The notes: a model not told the origin generated them from the letters alone. 38,052 nt of DNA from Crocinitomicaceae bacterium (GCA_020436025.1 JAGQYP010000037.1:1-38052); one strand, 5' to 3'; shown: positions 24,355 to 32,914, numbered from the stretch's first letter. A program made the numbers and translations.

Positions 24355-25093
24355 CCTGTAACATATTTGGCAAATATTGGAATTCACACAACATGAATCC
24401 CATGTATTCTGTATGTTGACCGTCAAACGAACCTGAAGCTAACACTTCGTATTCTGGCTTTTGCATACCTGCTTCGTTGAACACTTCCATGACCATTTTA
24501 TTCCAGTCAGACTCCAACCCAGCCAAATCAGGAATAATTCCATCTTTTGCCAAATTTTGCTCAGATTCCGGCATAACGAAAAGATCTCCAGTGTAAAACC
24601 AAAGATCGTTCACTGCATTTTGCAAACGCTCATGTGATTCCGAAGTCCCATCGCCTAATCTTACCATCCAGTTTGAACTGTGTCTTAAGTGATATCTTAC
24701 CTCTTTCAATGATTTCTGAGCAATTGCAGCAAATGTTGTGTCTTTGCTATTCGTTAGTTTGGAATACAACAAATAGTTGTAAACATCCATGAAAAACTGA
24801 CGCACAACAACATAAGCGAAATCCTCATTTGGAAATTCAACCAATTGAACGTTTCTGTACTCTTTTTCCTTTCTTCTGTAGGCCAAGAAATCTGCATCTA
24901 TGTTTTCATCTGAAAGCTCTGCAGCGTATTTTAGCCATTCTTCAGACTGACCAATGTGATCCAATCCAATATTGGTCATGGCCAAATCTTCTTCCAAAAA
25001 GGGTCCATAAGAACACAATTCACACAGTCTGTGACTCAAGATCCAGCTGGTGTCTCCCATTCTGATGGCGAAATTGTATAAATCCTTTTTCAT
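24341..25093 (-). CDS. paaC: Phenylacetyl-CoA 1,2-epoxidase subunit PaaC
   Basis: A 250-residue ferritin-like structural subunit of the ring 1,2-phenylacetyl-CoA epoxidase, close to the E. coli length (248). It pairs with the catalytic subunit PaaA to form the PaaAC heterodimer. Family segments are LGDTSWILSHRLCEL-like (here MGDTSWILSHRLCEL), IGLDHIGQSEEW near residue 40 and the HLRHSSNWMVRLGDGTEES-like helix (here HLRHSSNWMVRLGDGTSES). The end HTEYMGFMLCEFQYL matches the C-terminal helix. It starts 54 bases after paaB and overlaps paaD by 14 bases. Confidence 0.94.
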   Translation of the reverse strand: MKKDLYNFAIRMGDTSWILSHRLCELCSYGPFLEEDLAMTNIGLDHIGQSEEWLKYAAELSDENIDADFLAYRRKEKEYRNVQLVEFPNEDFAYVVVRQFFMDVYNYLLYSKLTNSKDTTFAAIAQKSLKEVRYHLRHSSNWMVRLGDGTSESHERLQNAVNDLWFYTGDLFVMPESEQNLAKDGIIPDLAGLESDWNKMVMEVFNEAGMQKPEYEVLASGSFDGQHTEYMGFMLCEFQYLPNMLQDAKW

Positions 25094-25147
25094 TTTAAAT
25101 ATTTTTTCTCTCGTCAGCCGTTCAGACCAACGAATTCATTAACACTA

Positions 25148-25441
25148 TTAAATATGTTTCACTCCATCCGGAATCTCATAGAAAGTCGGATGTCTGTAAA
25201 TCTTATCATCTGAAGGATCAAAAAATGCATCAGCATCTTCTGGTTGAACCGCAACGATATCTTCGGATTTCACAACCCACATTGCAGTACCTTCGTGTCT
25301 TCTAGTGTATGTATCACGCGCATTTTCAATCGCCATTTCTTTATCGTAAGCATGAACTGCTCCTGCGTGTTTGTAAGGTGCACCTGGTTTTGTTTGAATA
25401 AAAACTTCCCAAAGTGGTCCTTGATTGTCTGTATTTCCCAT
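25148..25441 (-). CDS. paaB: Phenylacetyl-CoA 1,2-epoxidase subunit PaaB
   Basis: A 97-residue small subunit (E. coli PaaB has 95) that bridges PaaAC dimers in the epoxidase. The typical opening W-E-V-F-I-Q-T-K-P-G-A-P-Y-K-H-A-G-A-V-H is present, followed by YTRRHEGTAMWVVKSEDIVA, whose WVV-x-x-x-x-I pattern is characteristic of the family. It lies 20 bases after the paaA stop and 54 before paaC, so the three subunits are co-transcribed. Confidence 0.95.
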   Translation of the reverse strand: MGNTDNQGPLWEVFIQTKPGAPYKHAGAVHAYDKEMAIENARDTYTRRHEGTAMWVVKSEDIVAVQPEDADAFFDPSDDKIYRHPTFYEIPDGVKHI

Positions 25442-25461
25442 GTTAGTAGTTTTTTAAAATA

Positions 25462-26427
25462 TTATGCAACTTCTTTTTTCTCTTTCTTCTTTCCATAAGC
25501 GATAGAAGCTTCTCTCACCCATGCACCTTCTGCATGTACTTTTTGATGATGCTTCATTCTTCGCTTGTTATTTGGACCGTATCCTTTGATGCTTGCCCAG
25601 AACTCATCCCAATTGATGTCTGTCCAGTCATAATGCCCTGTAGCTTCGTTGAATTTGCAATTCTCATCTGGAACTGTCAATCCTAAAAATTCAGCCTGAG
25701 GAACGGTTTTATCGATGAATTTTTGTCTCAACTCATCGTTGGTTTCTCTTTTGATCTTCCACTGCATGGCCAAAGATGATCTAGGTGAATCTCCATCGTG
25801 TGGTCCGAACATCATCAAAGATGGATACCACCATCTATTTAGCGCATCCTGAGCCATTTCTTTTTGTTCTGGAGTTCCCTGAGCCATGTGTACCATGATC
25901 TCATATCCTTGTCTCTGATGGAAAGATTCTTCCTTACAGATCTTTACCATTGCTCTGGAATAAGGTCCGTAGGAAGTTCTTTGTAGCGAAACCTGATTCA
26001 CAATCGCAGCTCCATCTACCAACCAACCAATGGCTCCAATATCAGCCCAATTCAATGCGGAGTAATTAAATACTGATGCATATTTTGCTTTTCCCTCGTG
26101 CAACCACTTTAAATATTGATCTCTGGATACACCCAAAGTCTCAGCTGCCGAGTACAAATACAAACCATGTCCACCTTCGTCCTGAATTTTTGCCATCAAG
26201 ATTTTTTTCGCTCTGATGGATGGACATCTGGTGATCCAGTTCCCTTCTGGTTGCATTCCGATTACCTCAGAGTGTGCATGCTGAGAGATCTGACGGATCA
26301 AATGTTGTCTGTAAGCTTCCGGCATGTAGTCTTTCGGCTCGATCTTTACTTCTGCATCGATTTTCGCCTGAAACTCCTTTAATAATTCCGGATCTTCATT
26401 TTTTAATTTATCATCCATAGTTTTCAT
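25462..26427 (-). CDS. paaA: Phenylacetyl-CoA 1,2-epoxidase catalytic subunit PaaA
   Basis: A 321-residue di-iron oxygenase subunit that inserts one oxygen atom into the ring of phenylacetyl-CoA. The ferritin-like four-helix bundle carries iron ligands in [17 protein letters not shown] and in the [14 protein letters not shown] helix (ExxH), with the [13 protein letters not shown] helix between them. The C-terminus, [17 protein letters not shown], is typical. The first Met is at 26427, with an alternative at 26418. It heads paaABCD; the reductase PaaE that would supply electrons is not in the window. I found no clear -7 element in the 76 bases before it. Confidence 0.96.
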   Translation of the reverse strand: MKTMDDKLKNEDPELLKEFQAKIDAEVKIEPKDYMPEAYRQHLIRQISQHAHSEVIGMQPEGNWITRCPSIRAKKILMAKIQDEGGHGLYLYSAAETLGVSRDQYLKWLHEGKAKYASVFNYSALNWADIGAIGWLVDGAAIVNQVSLQRTSYGPYSRAMVKICKEESFHQRQGYEIMVHMAQGTPEQKEMAQDALNRWWYPSLMMFGPHDGDSPRSSLAMQWKIKRETNDELRQKFIDKTVPQAEFLGLTVPDENCKFNEATGHYDWTDINWDEFWASIKGYGPNNKRRMKHHQKVHAEGAWVREASIAYGKKKEKKEVA

Positions 26428-26503
26428 TTTTATTTTGAGCAGCTTGAATATAAATCAGAACTGCGACATTTTCAATATTCTTTAATTAAATAACCAATTT
26501 CTC

Positions 26504-27436
26504 TTAGTACTGTTCAAATTTTTCCATGTATGCATCCGCTCCCCAATTCTCTAATTCCTCTTCCGACCATAATTCCGGGAAGAAAATTCTTCTTTGGTAT
26601 TTTGGGTGCATGTATTTCTGCCAATTGGACCCTCCAGTAGCCTCTGCATCGCCTAAATACTTTCGAGCAGCATTGAAATGGTTCATCACCCAATCAATAT
26701 TCACTGTTCTATCGTAATGGCGCATGGCTTCTCTTAAATCAGTATTATTTTGAAATGCTGAAGGAAGTTGTTTGAACTTTGTCCACAAATTCACTTCATT
26801 GTATTCCATCATGAAATCAGTCAGCTCCTTTTCATAGCGCTTTTCGAAGTTTGCCATCAAAGTGGTTTTCTTACCTGTTTCATAATCTTTTCCCGCAGCC
26901 TGCCAGTACATGTGTTCCCAAGCGTGCTTGTAAGGAGTATTGCGATCAATGGTCTTTCTAAATCTGAAATCGATCAAATTAATCAGTTCCGTGGACGCAA
27001 TCTCAATTTTTCTGTATTGAGCAGACTGAAAACCAGAGGCTGGAGTCAAAGTATCTCTGAACTTCATGTATTGTTCTTTCTCCATCCCATCTCCCATAAC
27101 GGTGAATGAACTCGACAACACATCAAAATATCTGGAAATACGATCCAAATGCATGATGAATTTCTCGGGTTTAATATCTTCGGTATGCGAAACCTGGGCA
27201 ATTTCCCATAGGATCATCTTAAACAAAATCTCATTGATCTGATGGTACATGATGAAGACCATCTCATCCGGAAGCTGTGTGCGTTGAATCTGCAAGCCAA
27301 GTAAAGCATCAACTTGGATATAATCCCAATAAGTAATGGGTTCAGCATGAAGCAAGCCCGATAAATGCACATCTGGATTTTGTCCGATCGCTTTGTATTT
27401 GGCATCGATGGCCGCTAATATTTCTTCTCTATTCAT
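26504..27436 (-). CDS. kynA: Tryptophan 2,3-dioxygenase
   Basis: A 310-residue heme enzyme that opens the indole ring of L-tryptophan to give N-formylkynurenine. The sequence has the substrate-side HQ-x-x-E motif (H65, in YHQINEILFK), an Arg in FRDTLTPASGFQSAQYR at about 127-142, the heme-binding H253 in WVMNHFNAARKYLG, and the TGGS loop at 267-270 followed by WQKYM. It is typical of the shorter bacterial enzymes of Bacteroidetes. Its start overlaps the end of kmo by four bases (ATGA), so it is translated after kmo on one message. The hydrolase for formylkynurenine is not nearby. Confidence 0.93.
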   Translation of the reverse strand: MNREEILAAIDAKYKAIGQNPDVHLSGLLHAEPITYWDYIQVDALLGLQIQRTQLPDEMVFIMYHQINEILFKMILWEIAQVSHTEDIKPEKFIMHLDRISRYFDVLSSSFTVMGDGMEKEQYMKFRDTLTPASGFQSAQYRKIEIASTELINLIDFRFRKTIDRNTPYKHAWEHMYWQAAGKDYETGKKTTLMANFEKRYEKELTDFMMEYNEVNLWTKFKQLPSAFQNNTDLREAMRHYDRTVNIDWVMNHFNAARKYLGDAEATGGSNWQKYMHPKYQRRIFFPELWSEEELENWGADAYMEKFEQY

Positions 27437-28788
27437 TTTGTAGTGGATAAGTCATAAATTCTATGGATCAATTCATCAATTGTTCCATCTTCAAAAGCAG
27501 CTTCAACAGGGTATTCGTTAATGAGTTTGCGCATTCTTTCATCTTGTGCTCTTCCCTTTTCTAATGCTTCAGAATAAGGAATATGCGAAAAAGAAACCAT
27601 GGAATACAGTGGCAAATATTCATCCGGATACAATTCAGAAATTCGTTTTTCAAATTTCTTTTGCAACAGGAACTCTGGATCGGCTACATAATCTCTCATC
27701 ACGTGGTAATTGTGAACTGAAAGGTCTTGGACAGCATCTCCATTAGGCTTTCTTACTTTCGAATACTCATCGAAAACCAAATCCCATTTCTCATTGTGTT
27801 TGTGCATTAAATCCCACATTACCGTGCAATCTTCAAATCCTGCATTCATTCCCTGACCATAAAAAGGAACTGTTGCATGAGCGGCATCACCCATTAAAGC
27901 TACTTTTCCTCGGTGCCAAGGATAACATCTTACGATCGCAAGAGATGACAATGGATGGTCTTCCCATCTATCGGCAACGTCGGGCATCATATCATGAAAA
28001 TCGGGAAACACTTCCTTAAAGAAAGCATCCACATCGGCTTTTGACTTCAGCTTATCGAAGGCATATTTGTGACCTTCAAACGGCATAAAAAGTGTACAGG
28101 TAAATGAACCGTCCTCATTGGCCAATGCAATCAGCATGAAACGACCTCTTGGCCAGATATGCAAGGCATTTTTATCCATTTTATAGGATCCGTCGTCATT
28201 TGCCGGTAAAAGCAATTCACGGTAACCATCTTCGATATAATGTTGCGAATATTGAAAACGATCCGACTTCTGCATGGCATTGTAACGAACTGCTGAAAAG
28301 GCTCCGTCGGCAGCAAAAACTACATCCGACTTCACTTCTTTCTTTTCACCTGTTTCGGTGTTTTCTAAATAAACAGTCCCATTCTCCAAATCAGCTCCAG
28401 TGCATTTTTCATTGTAATAAATCTCCGCATCGCCATATTTTTCTGCAATGTCCATCATCTTACAATTGATTCCTGCTCTGGAAACAGAATAGATAGCCTG
28501 ACCTTCTTTTCCGTAAGGCTGGTAAGTTAAATTCCCTTCCAAATCGTGCATGATTCTTCCAGTCATTGGAATAGCAATGGGTTCGATTTCTTTCTCTACC
28601 CCAACCGTCTTGAAAGCCTTCCAACCCCTTGCCGACAAAGCCAAGTTGATCGATTTACCAGCCGAAATATCCGCTTTTCTTAAATCCGATCTTTGTTCGA
28701 AGATTTTAACCTTATAACCCGCATTGGACAAATACACTGCCCAAAGTGAACCTACTAATCCTGCTCCTACTACTGTAGCCGTCTTCAT
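27433..28788 (-). CDS. kmo: Kynurenine 3-monooxygenase
   Basis: A 451-residue FAD-dependent aromatic hydroxylase that converts kynurenine to 3-hydroxykynurenine with NADPH and oxygen. The FAD-binding GAGLVG is at residues 8-13, followed by YKVKIFEQR. The second FAD segment is GDAAHATVPFYGQGMNAGFED, diagnostic of the Kmo family. The C-terminal ISELYPDEYLPLYSMVSFSHIPYSEA matches bacterial Kmo; there is no C-terminal membrane anchor of the kind found in animals. It overlaps kynA by four bases, and a hairpin lies 20 bases before its start (28809-28839). Kynureninase is absent from the window. Confidence 0.94.
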   Translation of the reverse strand: MKTATVVGAGLVGSLWAVYLSNAGYKVKIFEQRSDLRKADISAGKSINLALSARGWKAFKTVGVEKEIEPIAIPMTGRIMHDLEGNLTYQPYGKEGQAIYSVSRAGINCKMMDIAEKYGDAEIYYNEKCTGADLENGTVYLENTETGEKKEVKSDVVFAADGAFSAVRYNAMQKSDRFQYSQHYIEDGYRELLLPANDDGSYKMDKNALHIWPRGRFMLIALANEDGSFTCTLFMPFEGHKYAFDKLKSKADVDAFFKEVFPDFHDMMPDVADRWEDHPLSSLAIVRCYPWHRGKVALMGDAAHATVPFYGQGMNAGFEDCTVMWDLMHKHNEKWDLVFDEYSKVRKPNGDAVQDLSVHNYHVMRDYVADPEFLLQKKFEKRISELYPDEYLPLYSMVSFSHIPYSEALEKGRAQDERMRKLINEYPVEAAFEDGTIDELIHRIYDLSTTK

Positions 28789-28808
28789 ATTTTTTAAAAA
28801 GTAAAGTA

Positions 28809-28839
28809 GACCTTCCAGGTTTATGAAAACTGGAAGGTC
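28809..28839 (-). terminator. Perfect 10-bp hairpin between hppD and kmo (terminator or attenuator)
   Basis: GACCTTCCAG (28809-28818) and CTGGAAGGTC (28830-28839) are perfect inverted arms with an 11-base loop; four more pairs are possible if one base is bulged. On the minus strand the stem is followed by TACTTTACTTTTT, a T-rich tract. It lies just after the hppD stop and only 20 bases before the kmo start, so it can terminate the hppD message or modulate read-through into kmo. Confidence 0.75.
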
Positions 28840-28846
28840 ATTTATT

Positions 28847-30013
28847 TTATAAAGTTCCTCTTAACTCTTGTTCTCTTTCGATTGATTCGAAAAGTGCTTT
28901 AAAGTTTCCAGCTCCGAATCCTCTAGCACCCATTCTTTGGATGATCTCGAAAAATAATGTTGGTCTGTCTTCTACAGGTCTTGTAAAAATCTGTAGCAAG
29001 TACCCTTCTTCATCTGCATCGATCATGATTCCCAAGCTTTTCAATGTTGCAAGGTCTTCAGCCAATTCATGGTTGTGCTCTGCCAATCTTTGTGGAGCGG
29101 CATTGTAATAAGTATCTGGAGGAGTAGTTAAAAACTCAACACCTCTAGCTCTCATCCCTTTTACCGTTGCGATAATGTCATCCGTAGCAACAGCGATATG
29201 CTGACAACCTGGTCCTTCATAGAAATCCAAATACTCTTCAATCTGAGACTTTTTCTTTCCTTCAGCTGGTTCGTTGATTGGGAATTTGATTCTTCCATTT
29301 CCATTCGACATTACCTTTGACATCAACGCAGAATACTCTGTATGAATTTGTTTGTCGTCAAATGAAAGGAAGTTTTCGAATCCCATCACGTCTTCGTACC
29401 ATTTTACCCAGTCGTTCATTTCACCCCAACCTACATTTCCTACCATGTGGTCGATGTATTTCAATCCCAAATTATCCGGGTTGTATTCTGATTTCCATTC
29501 AACAAATCCTGGTAAAAATACGCCATCGTAGTTCTTTCTCTCAACGAAAATGTGAACGGTCTCACCGTAAGTGTAAATACCTGATCTTACTACTTCACCA
29601 TGCTCGTCTTTTTCAACAGTTGGTTCCATATAAGATTTCGCACCTCTCTTAGTCGTTTCTTCCCAAGCACTTTTGGCATCATCTACCCAAAGAGCAATCA
29701 CTTTCACTCCGTCTCCGTGCTTAGCAATATGCTCATTGATTGGACTTTTGGAAGACAAAGGAGTCGTTAATACCAAACATATTTTGTCTTGCTTCACTAC
29801 ATATGAAACCTCATCTCTTGACCCAGTTTCCAATCCTTTGTATGCGTAGGACTGAAATCCGAAAGCTGTTTTATAGAAATGAGCCGCTTGTTTGGCGTTT
29901 CCTACATACAATTCAACATAATCAGTTCCTAAAAGCGGAAGGAAATCTTGTGCTCCCGCGAATATTTTTTCAAGACCGTAGTCTACGCTTTTTAATTTTC
30001 TTTCTTCTGCCAT
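28847..30013 (-). CDS. hppD: 4-Hydroxyphenylpyruvate dioxygenase
   Basis: A 388-residue non-heme iron dioxygenase that turns 4-hydroxyphenylpyruvate into homogentisate in tyrosine breakdown. Two vicinal-oxygen-chelate domains are visible: the first starts near residue 30 (DYVELYVGNAKQAAHFYK), the second near 185. The iron ligands are H189 in YIDHMVGNV, H272 in CQHIAVAT and E356 in FFEIIQR. The C-terminal gate helix GFGAGNFKALFESIEREQ is fully kept. It lies 97 bases downstream of hmgA on the same strand, with low-complexity repeats between, and is followed by the hairpin at 28809-28839. Confidence 0.97.
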   Translation of the reverse strand: MAEERKLKSVDYGLEKIFAGAQDFLPLLGTDYVELYVGNAKQAAHFYKTAFGFQSYAYKGLETGSRDEVSYVVKQDKICLVLTTPLSSKSPINEHIAKHGDGVKVIALWVDDAKSAWEETTKRGAKSYMEPTVEKDEHGEVVRSGIYTYGETVHIFVERKNYDGVFLPGFVEWKSEYNPDNLGLKYIDHMVGNVGWGEMNDWVKWYEDVMGFENFLSFDDKQIHTEYSALMSKVMSNGNGRIKFPINEPAEGKKKSQIEEYLDFYEGPGCQHIAVATDDIIATVKGMRARGVEFLTTPPDTYYNAAPQRLAEHNHELAEDLATLKSLGIMIDADEEGYLLQIFTRPVEDRPTLFFEIIQRMGARGFGAGNFKALFESIEREQELRGTL

Positions 30014-30110
30014 AACTTCTTTTTTAGTTCAAAGTTCAAAATGCAAAAAGCAAAGTGCAAAGTGTCTTTAATTCAATTTTGAACTTTTAATTTTTAACTT
30101 TTAATTCAAA
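30014..30110. repeat. Word repeats between hmgA and hppD
   Basis: Degenerate CAAAGTTCAAAATGCAAAAAGCAAAGTG-type words fill 30030-30063, and AACTTTTAATTTTTAACTTTTAATT words fill 30081-30106. No clear -7 element is seen, so hppD is probably read through from hmgA. Confidence 0.6.
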
Positions 30111-31268
30111 CTAGTGAATCCAAGATTGATAATAATCATCAATATTGATTTCCAACGCTGCTTTAGTCACTTTTAATGGCGCGAAAGTATCGACCATTAC
30201 AGCTAACTCTTGGGTATCCTTCTTTCCAATGGATCTTTCGTAAGCTCCAGGATGTGGTCCGTGAGGAATACCTGCCGGGTGTAAGGTAATTTGACCTTTT
30301 TGAATATTGTTTCTCGACATGAAATCTCCGTCCACATAGTACAACACCTCATCCGAATCAATATTTGAGTGGTTGTAAGGTGCTGGAATCGCTTCTGGGT
30401 GATAATCGTATAATCTTGGTACAAATGAACAAATCACAAAACCAGCACACTCAAAAGTTTGGTGGATTGGAGGAGGTAAATGCACTCTTCCTGTAATTGG
30501 CTCAAAATCGTGAATTGAGAAAGCGTAAGGGAAATTATAACCATCCCATCCAATAATATCGAACGGATGTGACGCATATGTATACACATGCATGTAATCT
30601 TCTTTCTTTACTTTCACAATGAAATCACCCATTTCGTCATGTGTTTCCAACTCTTCTGGTGGTCGCATGTCTCTTTCACAAAATGGAGAATGCTCTAAAA
30701 GTTGCCCAAACCAGTTTCTATATCTTTTAGGAGTATAAATGGGAGATTTGGATTCAACTATGAACAATCTGTTGTCCTCATCATCAAACTGCAATTGATA
30801 CGTCATTCCTCTTGGGATCACTAAATAATCACCATATGAAAATGAAATATTTCCCAATAGCGTTCGAAGTTTACCTGTTCCTCTATGAATAAAAATCACT
30901 TCATCTGAATCAGCATTCTTGTAAAAATATTCAGTCAGAGATTTTTTTGGAGCCGCCAATGAAATTTGGCAGTCGTTATTCATCAAAACACAAACTCTGG
31001 AATCCAAATAATCATCTTTTGCTGGTACTTGAAACCCGTTCAATGAAAGCGATTTCATGTTTTTCTCAACTGCTACTTCTGGAGCAACAGAATAAGAATC
31101 ATTTACTTCCTTTACCATTGTAGGCGGATGCAAATGATACATCAAAGAGGACATTCCATCAAATCCAATAGTTCCAAATAGTTGTTCGTGGTAAAGACTC
31201 CCATCTTCTTTACGAAAAGTCGTATGTCTCTTATGAGGTATTTTACCTAATTTATGATATCTAGGCAT
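30111..31268 (-). CDS. hmgA: Homogentisate 1,2-dioxygenase
   Basis: A 385-residue enzyme that cleaves the homogentisate ring to maleylacetoacetate. It starts MPRYHKLGKIPHKRHTTF, typical of the bacterial branch; the eukaryotic enzyme is longer (about 445). The cupin core keeps the probable iron ligands H300 and E307 in YNHSNIDSDEVLYYVDG and H336 in GIPHGPHPG. The next tyrosine enzyme, hppD, follows 97 bases downstream. A TACCTTTG element and a palindrome lie just upstream (31303-31326), suggesting that the pathway is regulated here. Maleylacetoacetate isomerase and fumarylacetoacetase are not in the window. Confidence 0.95.
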   Translation of the reverse strand: MPRYHKLGKIPHKRHTTFRKEDGSLYHEQLFGTIGFDGMSSLMYHLHPPTMVKEVNDSYSVAPEVAVEKNMKSLSLNGFQVPAKDDYLDSRVCVLMNNDCQISLAAPKKSLTEYFYKNADSDEVIFIHRGTGKLRTLLGNISFSYGDYLVIPRGMTYQLQFDDEDNRLFIVESKSPIYTPKRYRNWFGQLLEHSPFCERDMRPPEELETHDEMGDFIVKVKKEDYMHVYTYASHPFDIIGWDGYNFPYAFSIHDFEPITGRVHLPPPIHQTFECAGFVICSFVPRLYDYHPEAIPAPYNHSNIDSDEVLYYVDGDFMSRNNIQKGQITLHPAGIPHGPHPGAYERSIGKKDTQELAVMVDTFAPLKVTKAALEINIDDYYQSWIH

Positions 31269-31301
31269 AATATCTAATTAAATTGTTAATGATTAAAAAA
31301 G

Positions 31302-31315
31302 TCGGGAACTCCCGA
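31302..31315. promoter_or_regulatory. 14-base palindrome next to the hmgA promoter, candidate operator
   Basis: TCGGGA-AC-TCCCGA is a perfect dyad with a two-base centre. It overlaps the expected transcription start, immediately downstream of the TACCTTTG element at 31326-31319. A two-base loop is too tight for a good RNA hairpin, so a DNA-binding protein dimer is the simpler reading. Confidence 0.45.
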
Positions 31316-31318
31316 AAA

Positions 31319-31326
31319 CAAAGGTA
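31319..31326 (-). promoter_or_regulatory. -7 element TACCTTTG for hmgA
   Basis: The minus strand reads TACCTTTG, an exact TAnnTTTG match, about 50 bases upstream of the hmgA ATG. No TTTG or TTG is seen at the usual -33 distance, which may mean that an activator is needed. Confidence 0.6.
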
Positions 31327-31473
31327 GTAATACGGCTAAGACCCTATCATTCAGGATCTCTCTTCAGAATATCTCTTATGTCGATATAGAATAGTTCTGC
31401 CATATTCTTTTCAAGTGAACTCAAAGATAGGTCAAAAATCTTAAAAATTCAACCTATCAGAGCGCTTAAGTAT

Positions 31474-31890
31474 TTAGTTGTTTATGTAATAATTCAATGC
31501 ATCGCTGGTCGTGATAATCCCCGACAATTGATTCTCGTCATTTACAACTGGTAATGCATGAAATTGTTCTTCTATCATTTTCTTGGAGGCATCAGCCAAA
31601 CTCATGTTTTCTCCAATAAACATGGGATGTGCGACCATTACTTGACCTACTGTCAGAATATCATACAAATTCGAACCAATTTGCATTTCCAAATCTCCTA
31701 ATGTATCATTGAAACCCAGTCTCAAAAGATCTGTTTTAGATAAAATTCCAATCAACTTATCACCATCCACTACCGGTAAGTGACGGAAATGGTTTTTCTC
31801 CATTAATTCACTTGCCTTGGTAAGACTTTCATTCGGACTAATAGTGATTAATTTCTTTGTCATCACTTCTTTTACAACTGCGTTTCCCAT
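31474..31890 (-). CDS. Two-CBS-domain protein
   Basis: A 138-residue protein consisting of two CBS domains (about residues 8-60 and 78-135) and little else, expected to bind adenine nucleotides such as AMP or ATP. The pattern M-T-K-K-L-I-T-I-S-P-N-E-S ... RHLPVVDGDKLIGILSKTDLL is repeated as FIGENMSLADASKKM ... FHALPVVNDENQLSGIITTSDAL. It lies five bases downstream of a universal stress protein gene on the same strand, so the two are co-translated. Such CBS-Usp pairs are thought to respond to cellular energy state; the partner here is unknown. Confidence 0.93.
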   Translation of the reverse strand: MGNAVVKEVMTKKLITISPNESLTKASELMEKNHFRHLPVVDGDKLIGILSKTDLLRLGFNDTLGDLEMQIGSNLYDILTVGQVMVAHPMFIGENMSLADASKKMIEEQFHALPVVNDENQLSGIITTSDALNYYINN

Positions 31891-31895
31891 GATTC

Positions 31896-32729
31896 CTATT
31901 TGTTATTGTGATACAATTCTTCGTCTAAAACCAACAATGGTTTATTGGCATATACTGCCATTTTCTTGGTAGATGATTTGTGTAGTAGATTTTCGAAAAA
32001 ACCGTAATGTCTTCTTACCATGATAATCAATCCACAATCATTCACTTCCGAACACTCCAAAATCCCTTCTGAAACATCCTGATTTTCTATGAAATGAACA
32101 TCCGTATTTGTTCCTTCAAAAAAGTGGGAGAATCCGTTGCGATCTTCCAAAGCAGGCATATGATCTTTGTCCTTATAGACATTGCACAAGTGAACTTTTG
32201 AATCATACTTCTTAGCCAGTCCTTTAACAAAAGTGCTCGAAGTACTGTATTTAGAAGGATCCTCAGCTACAGAATAAACGATTTCACCAAAATTCAATTT
32301 ACTTTTACTTGGAACAATGAACAAAGGAATATTTAACTTCTTCATTAATTTCGAAGTATTTGACCCAAAGTACTTATTTGAAGTGGTTTCTGCACCTGTA
32401 GTTCCCATGACCACTGCATCCATTCCTTCTATCTTAATCAAATTTTGAGCACATTCATTGAGATAACCAAACAAAGAATGCTGTACAACCGAAAGTCCAG
32501 CATACTTCTCTTCCGATAAGAAATTCGCCACTTGTTCGGCTAGCCCCTTTTTAGAATCCTGTTCCAAAATATCTTGAAGATCGATCATTACACTGCTATT
32601 TCCCTGCGGAAGCTGATAGCAATTCACAAGGTGGATTTCTGAATCGTATTGAAGAGCCATGTCTCCAGCAAACTTCAACGCATTATAAGCGGTGTCAGAA
32701 AAATCGGTTGGCACTAGTATCTTGTTCAT
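31896..32729 (-). CDS. Universal stress protein, two tandem Usp domains
   Basis: A 277-residue protein of two Usp domains (about 1-140 and 145-275). Domain 1 starts MNKILVPTDFSDTAYNALKFA and ends with the ATP-binding type motif G-T-T-G-A-E ... F-G-S-N-T-S-K-L-M-K-K, the G-2x-G-9x-G-S/T pattern slightly altered. Domain 2 is more divergent and lacks a clear nucleotide loop (MVRRHYGFFENLLHKSSTKK). It is followed by the CBS gene after five bases. A candidate -7 box lies upstream at 32777-32770 (TATATTTG on the minus strand). Confidence 0.9.
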   Translation of the reverse strand: MNKILVPTDFSDTAYNALKFAGDMALQYDSEIHLVNCYQLPQGNSSVMIDLQDILEQDSKKGLAEQVANFLSEEKYAGLSVVQHSLFGYLNECAQNLIKIEGMDAVVMGTTGAETTSNKYFGSNTSKLMKKLNIPLFIVPSKSKLNFGEIVYSVAEDPSKYSTSSTFVKGLAKKYDSKVHLCNVYKDKDHMPALEDRNGFSHFFEGTNTDVHFIENQDVSEGILECSEVNDCGLIIMVRRHYGFFENLLHKSSTKKMAVYANKPLLVLDEELYHNNK

Positions 32730-32769
32730 AAAAGATTAATTTTCAGTCTAATAATATAATGATTTAGAC

Positions 32770-32777
32770 CAAATATA
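32770..32777 (-). promoter_or_regulatory. Candidate -7 element TATATTTG for the usp-CBS unit
   Basis: The minus strand reads TATATTTG, matching TAnnTTTG, 40 bases before the usp ATG. A TTG lies 17 bases further upstream, shorter than the usual spacing. It is the only match in this 228-base gap. Confidence 0.45.
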
Positions 32778-32914
32778 TCAATATAATCCAGCTGCAATAA
32801 TGAGAAATATCAATTTGAGGTAGGTATTTTGTCATTCAGTCTGAAAAAAAATATTCAAGACCCATGAAAACAAAGGAAAAAATAGAAGGAAGAAATATAT
32901 TCGACCACTTAGAA

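Noticed and set aside
24355..24426. Longer N-terminus for PaaD
   Set aside because: It would run through the end of paaC, and the added residues do not match the family; the ATG at 24354 fits better.
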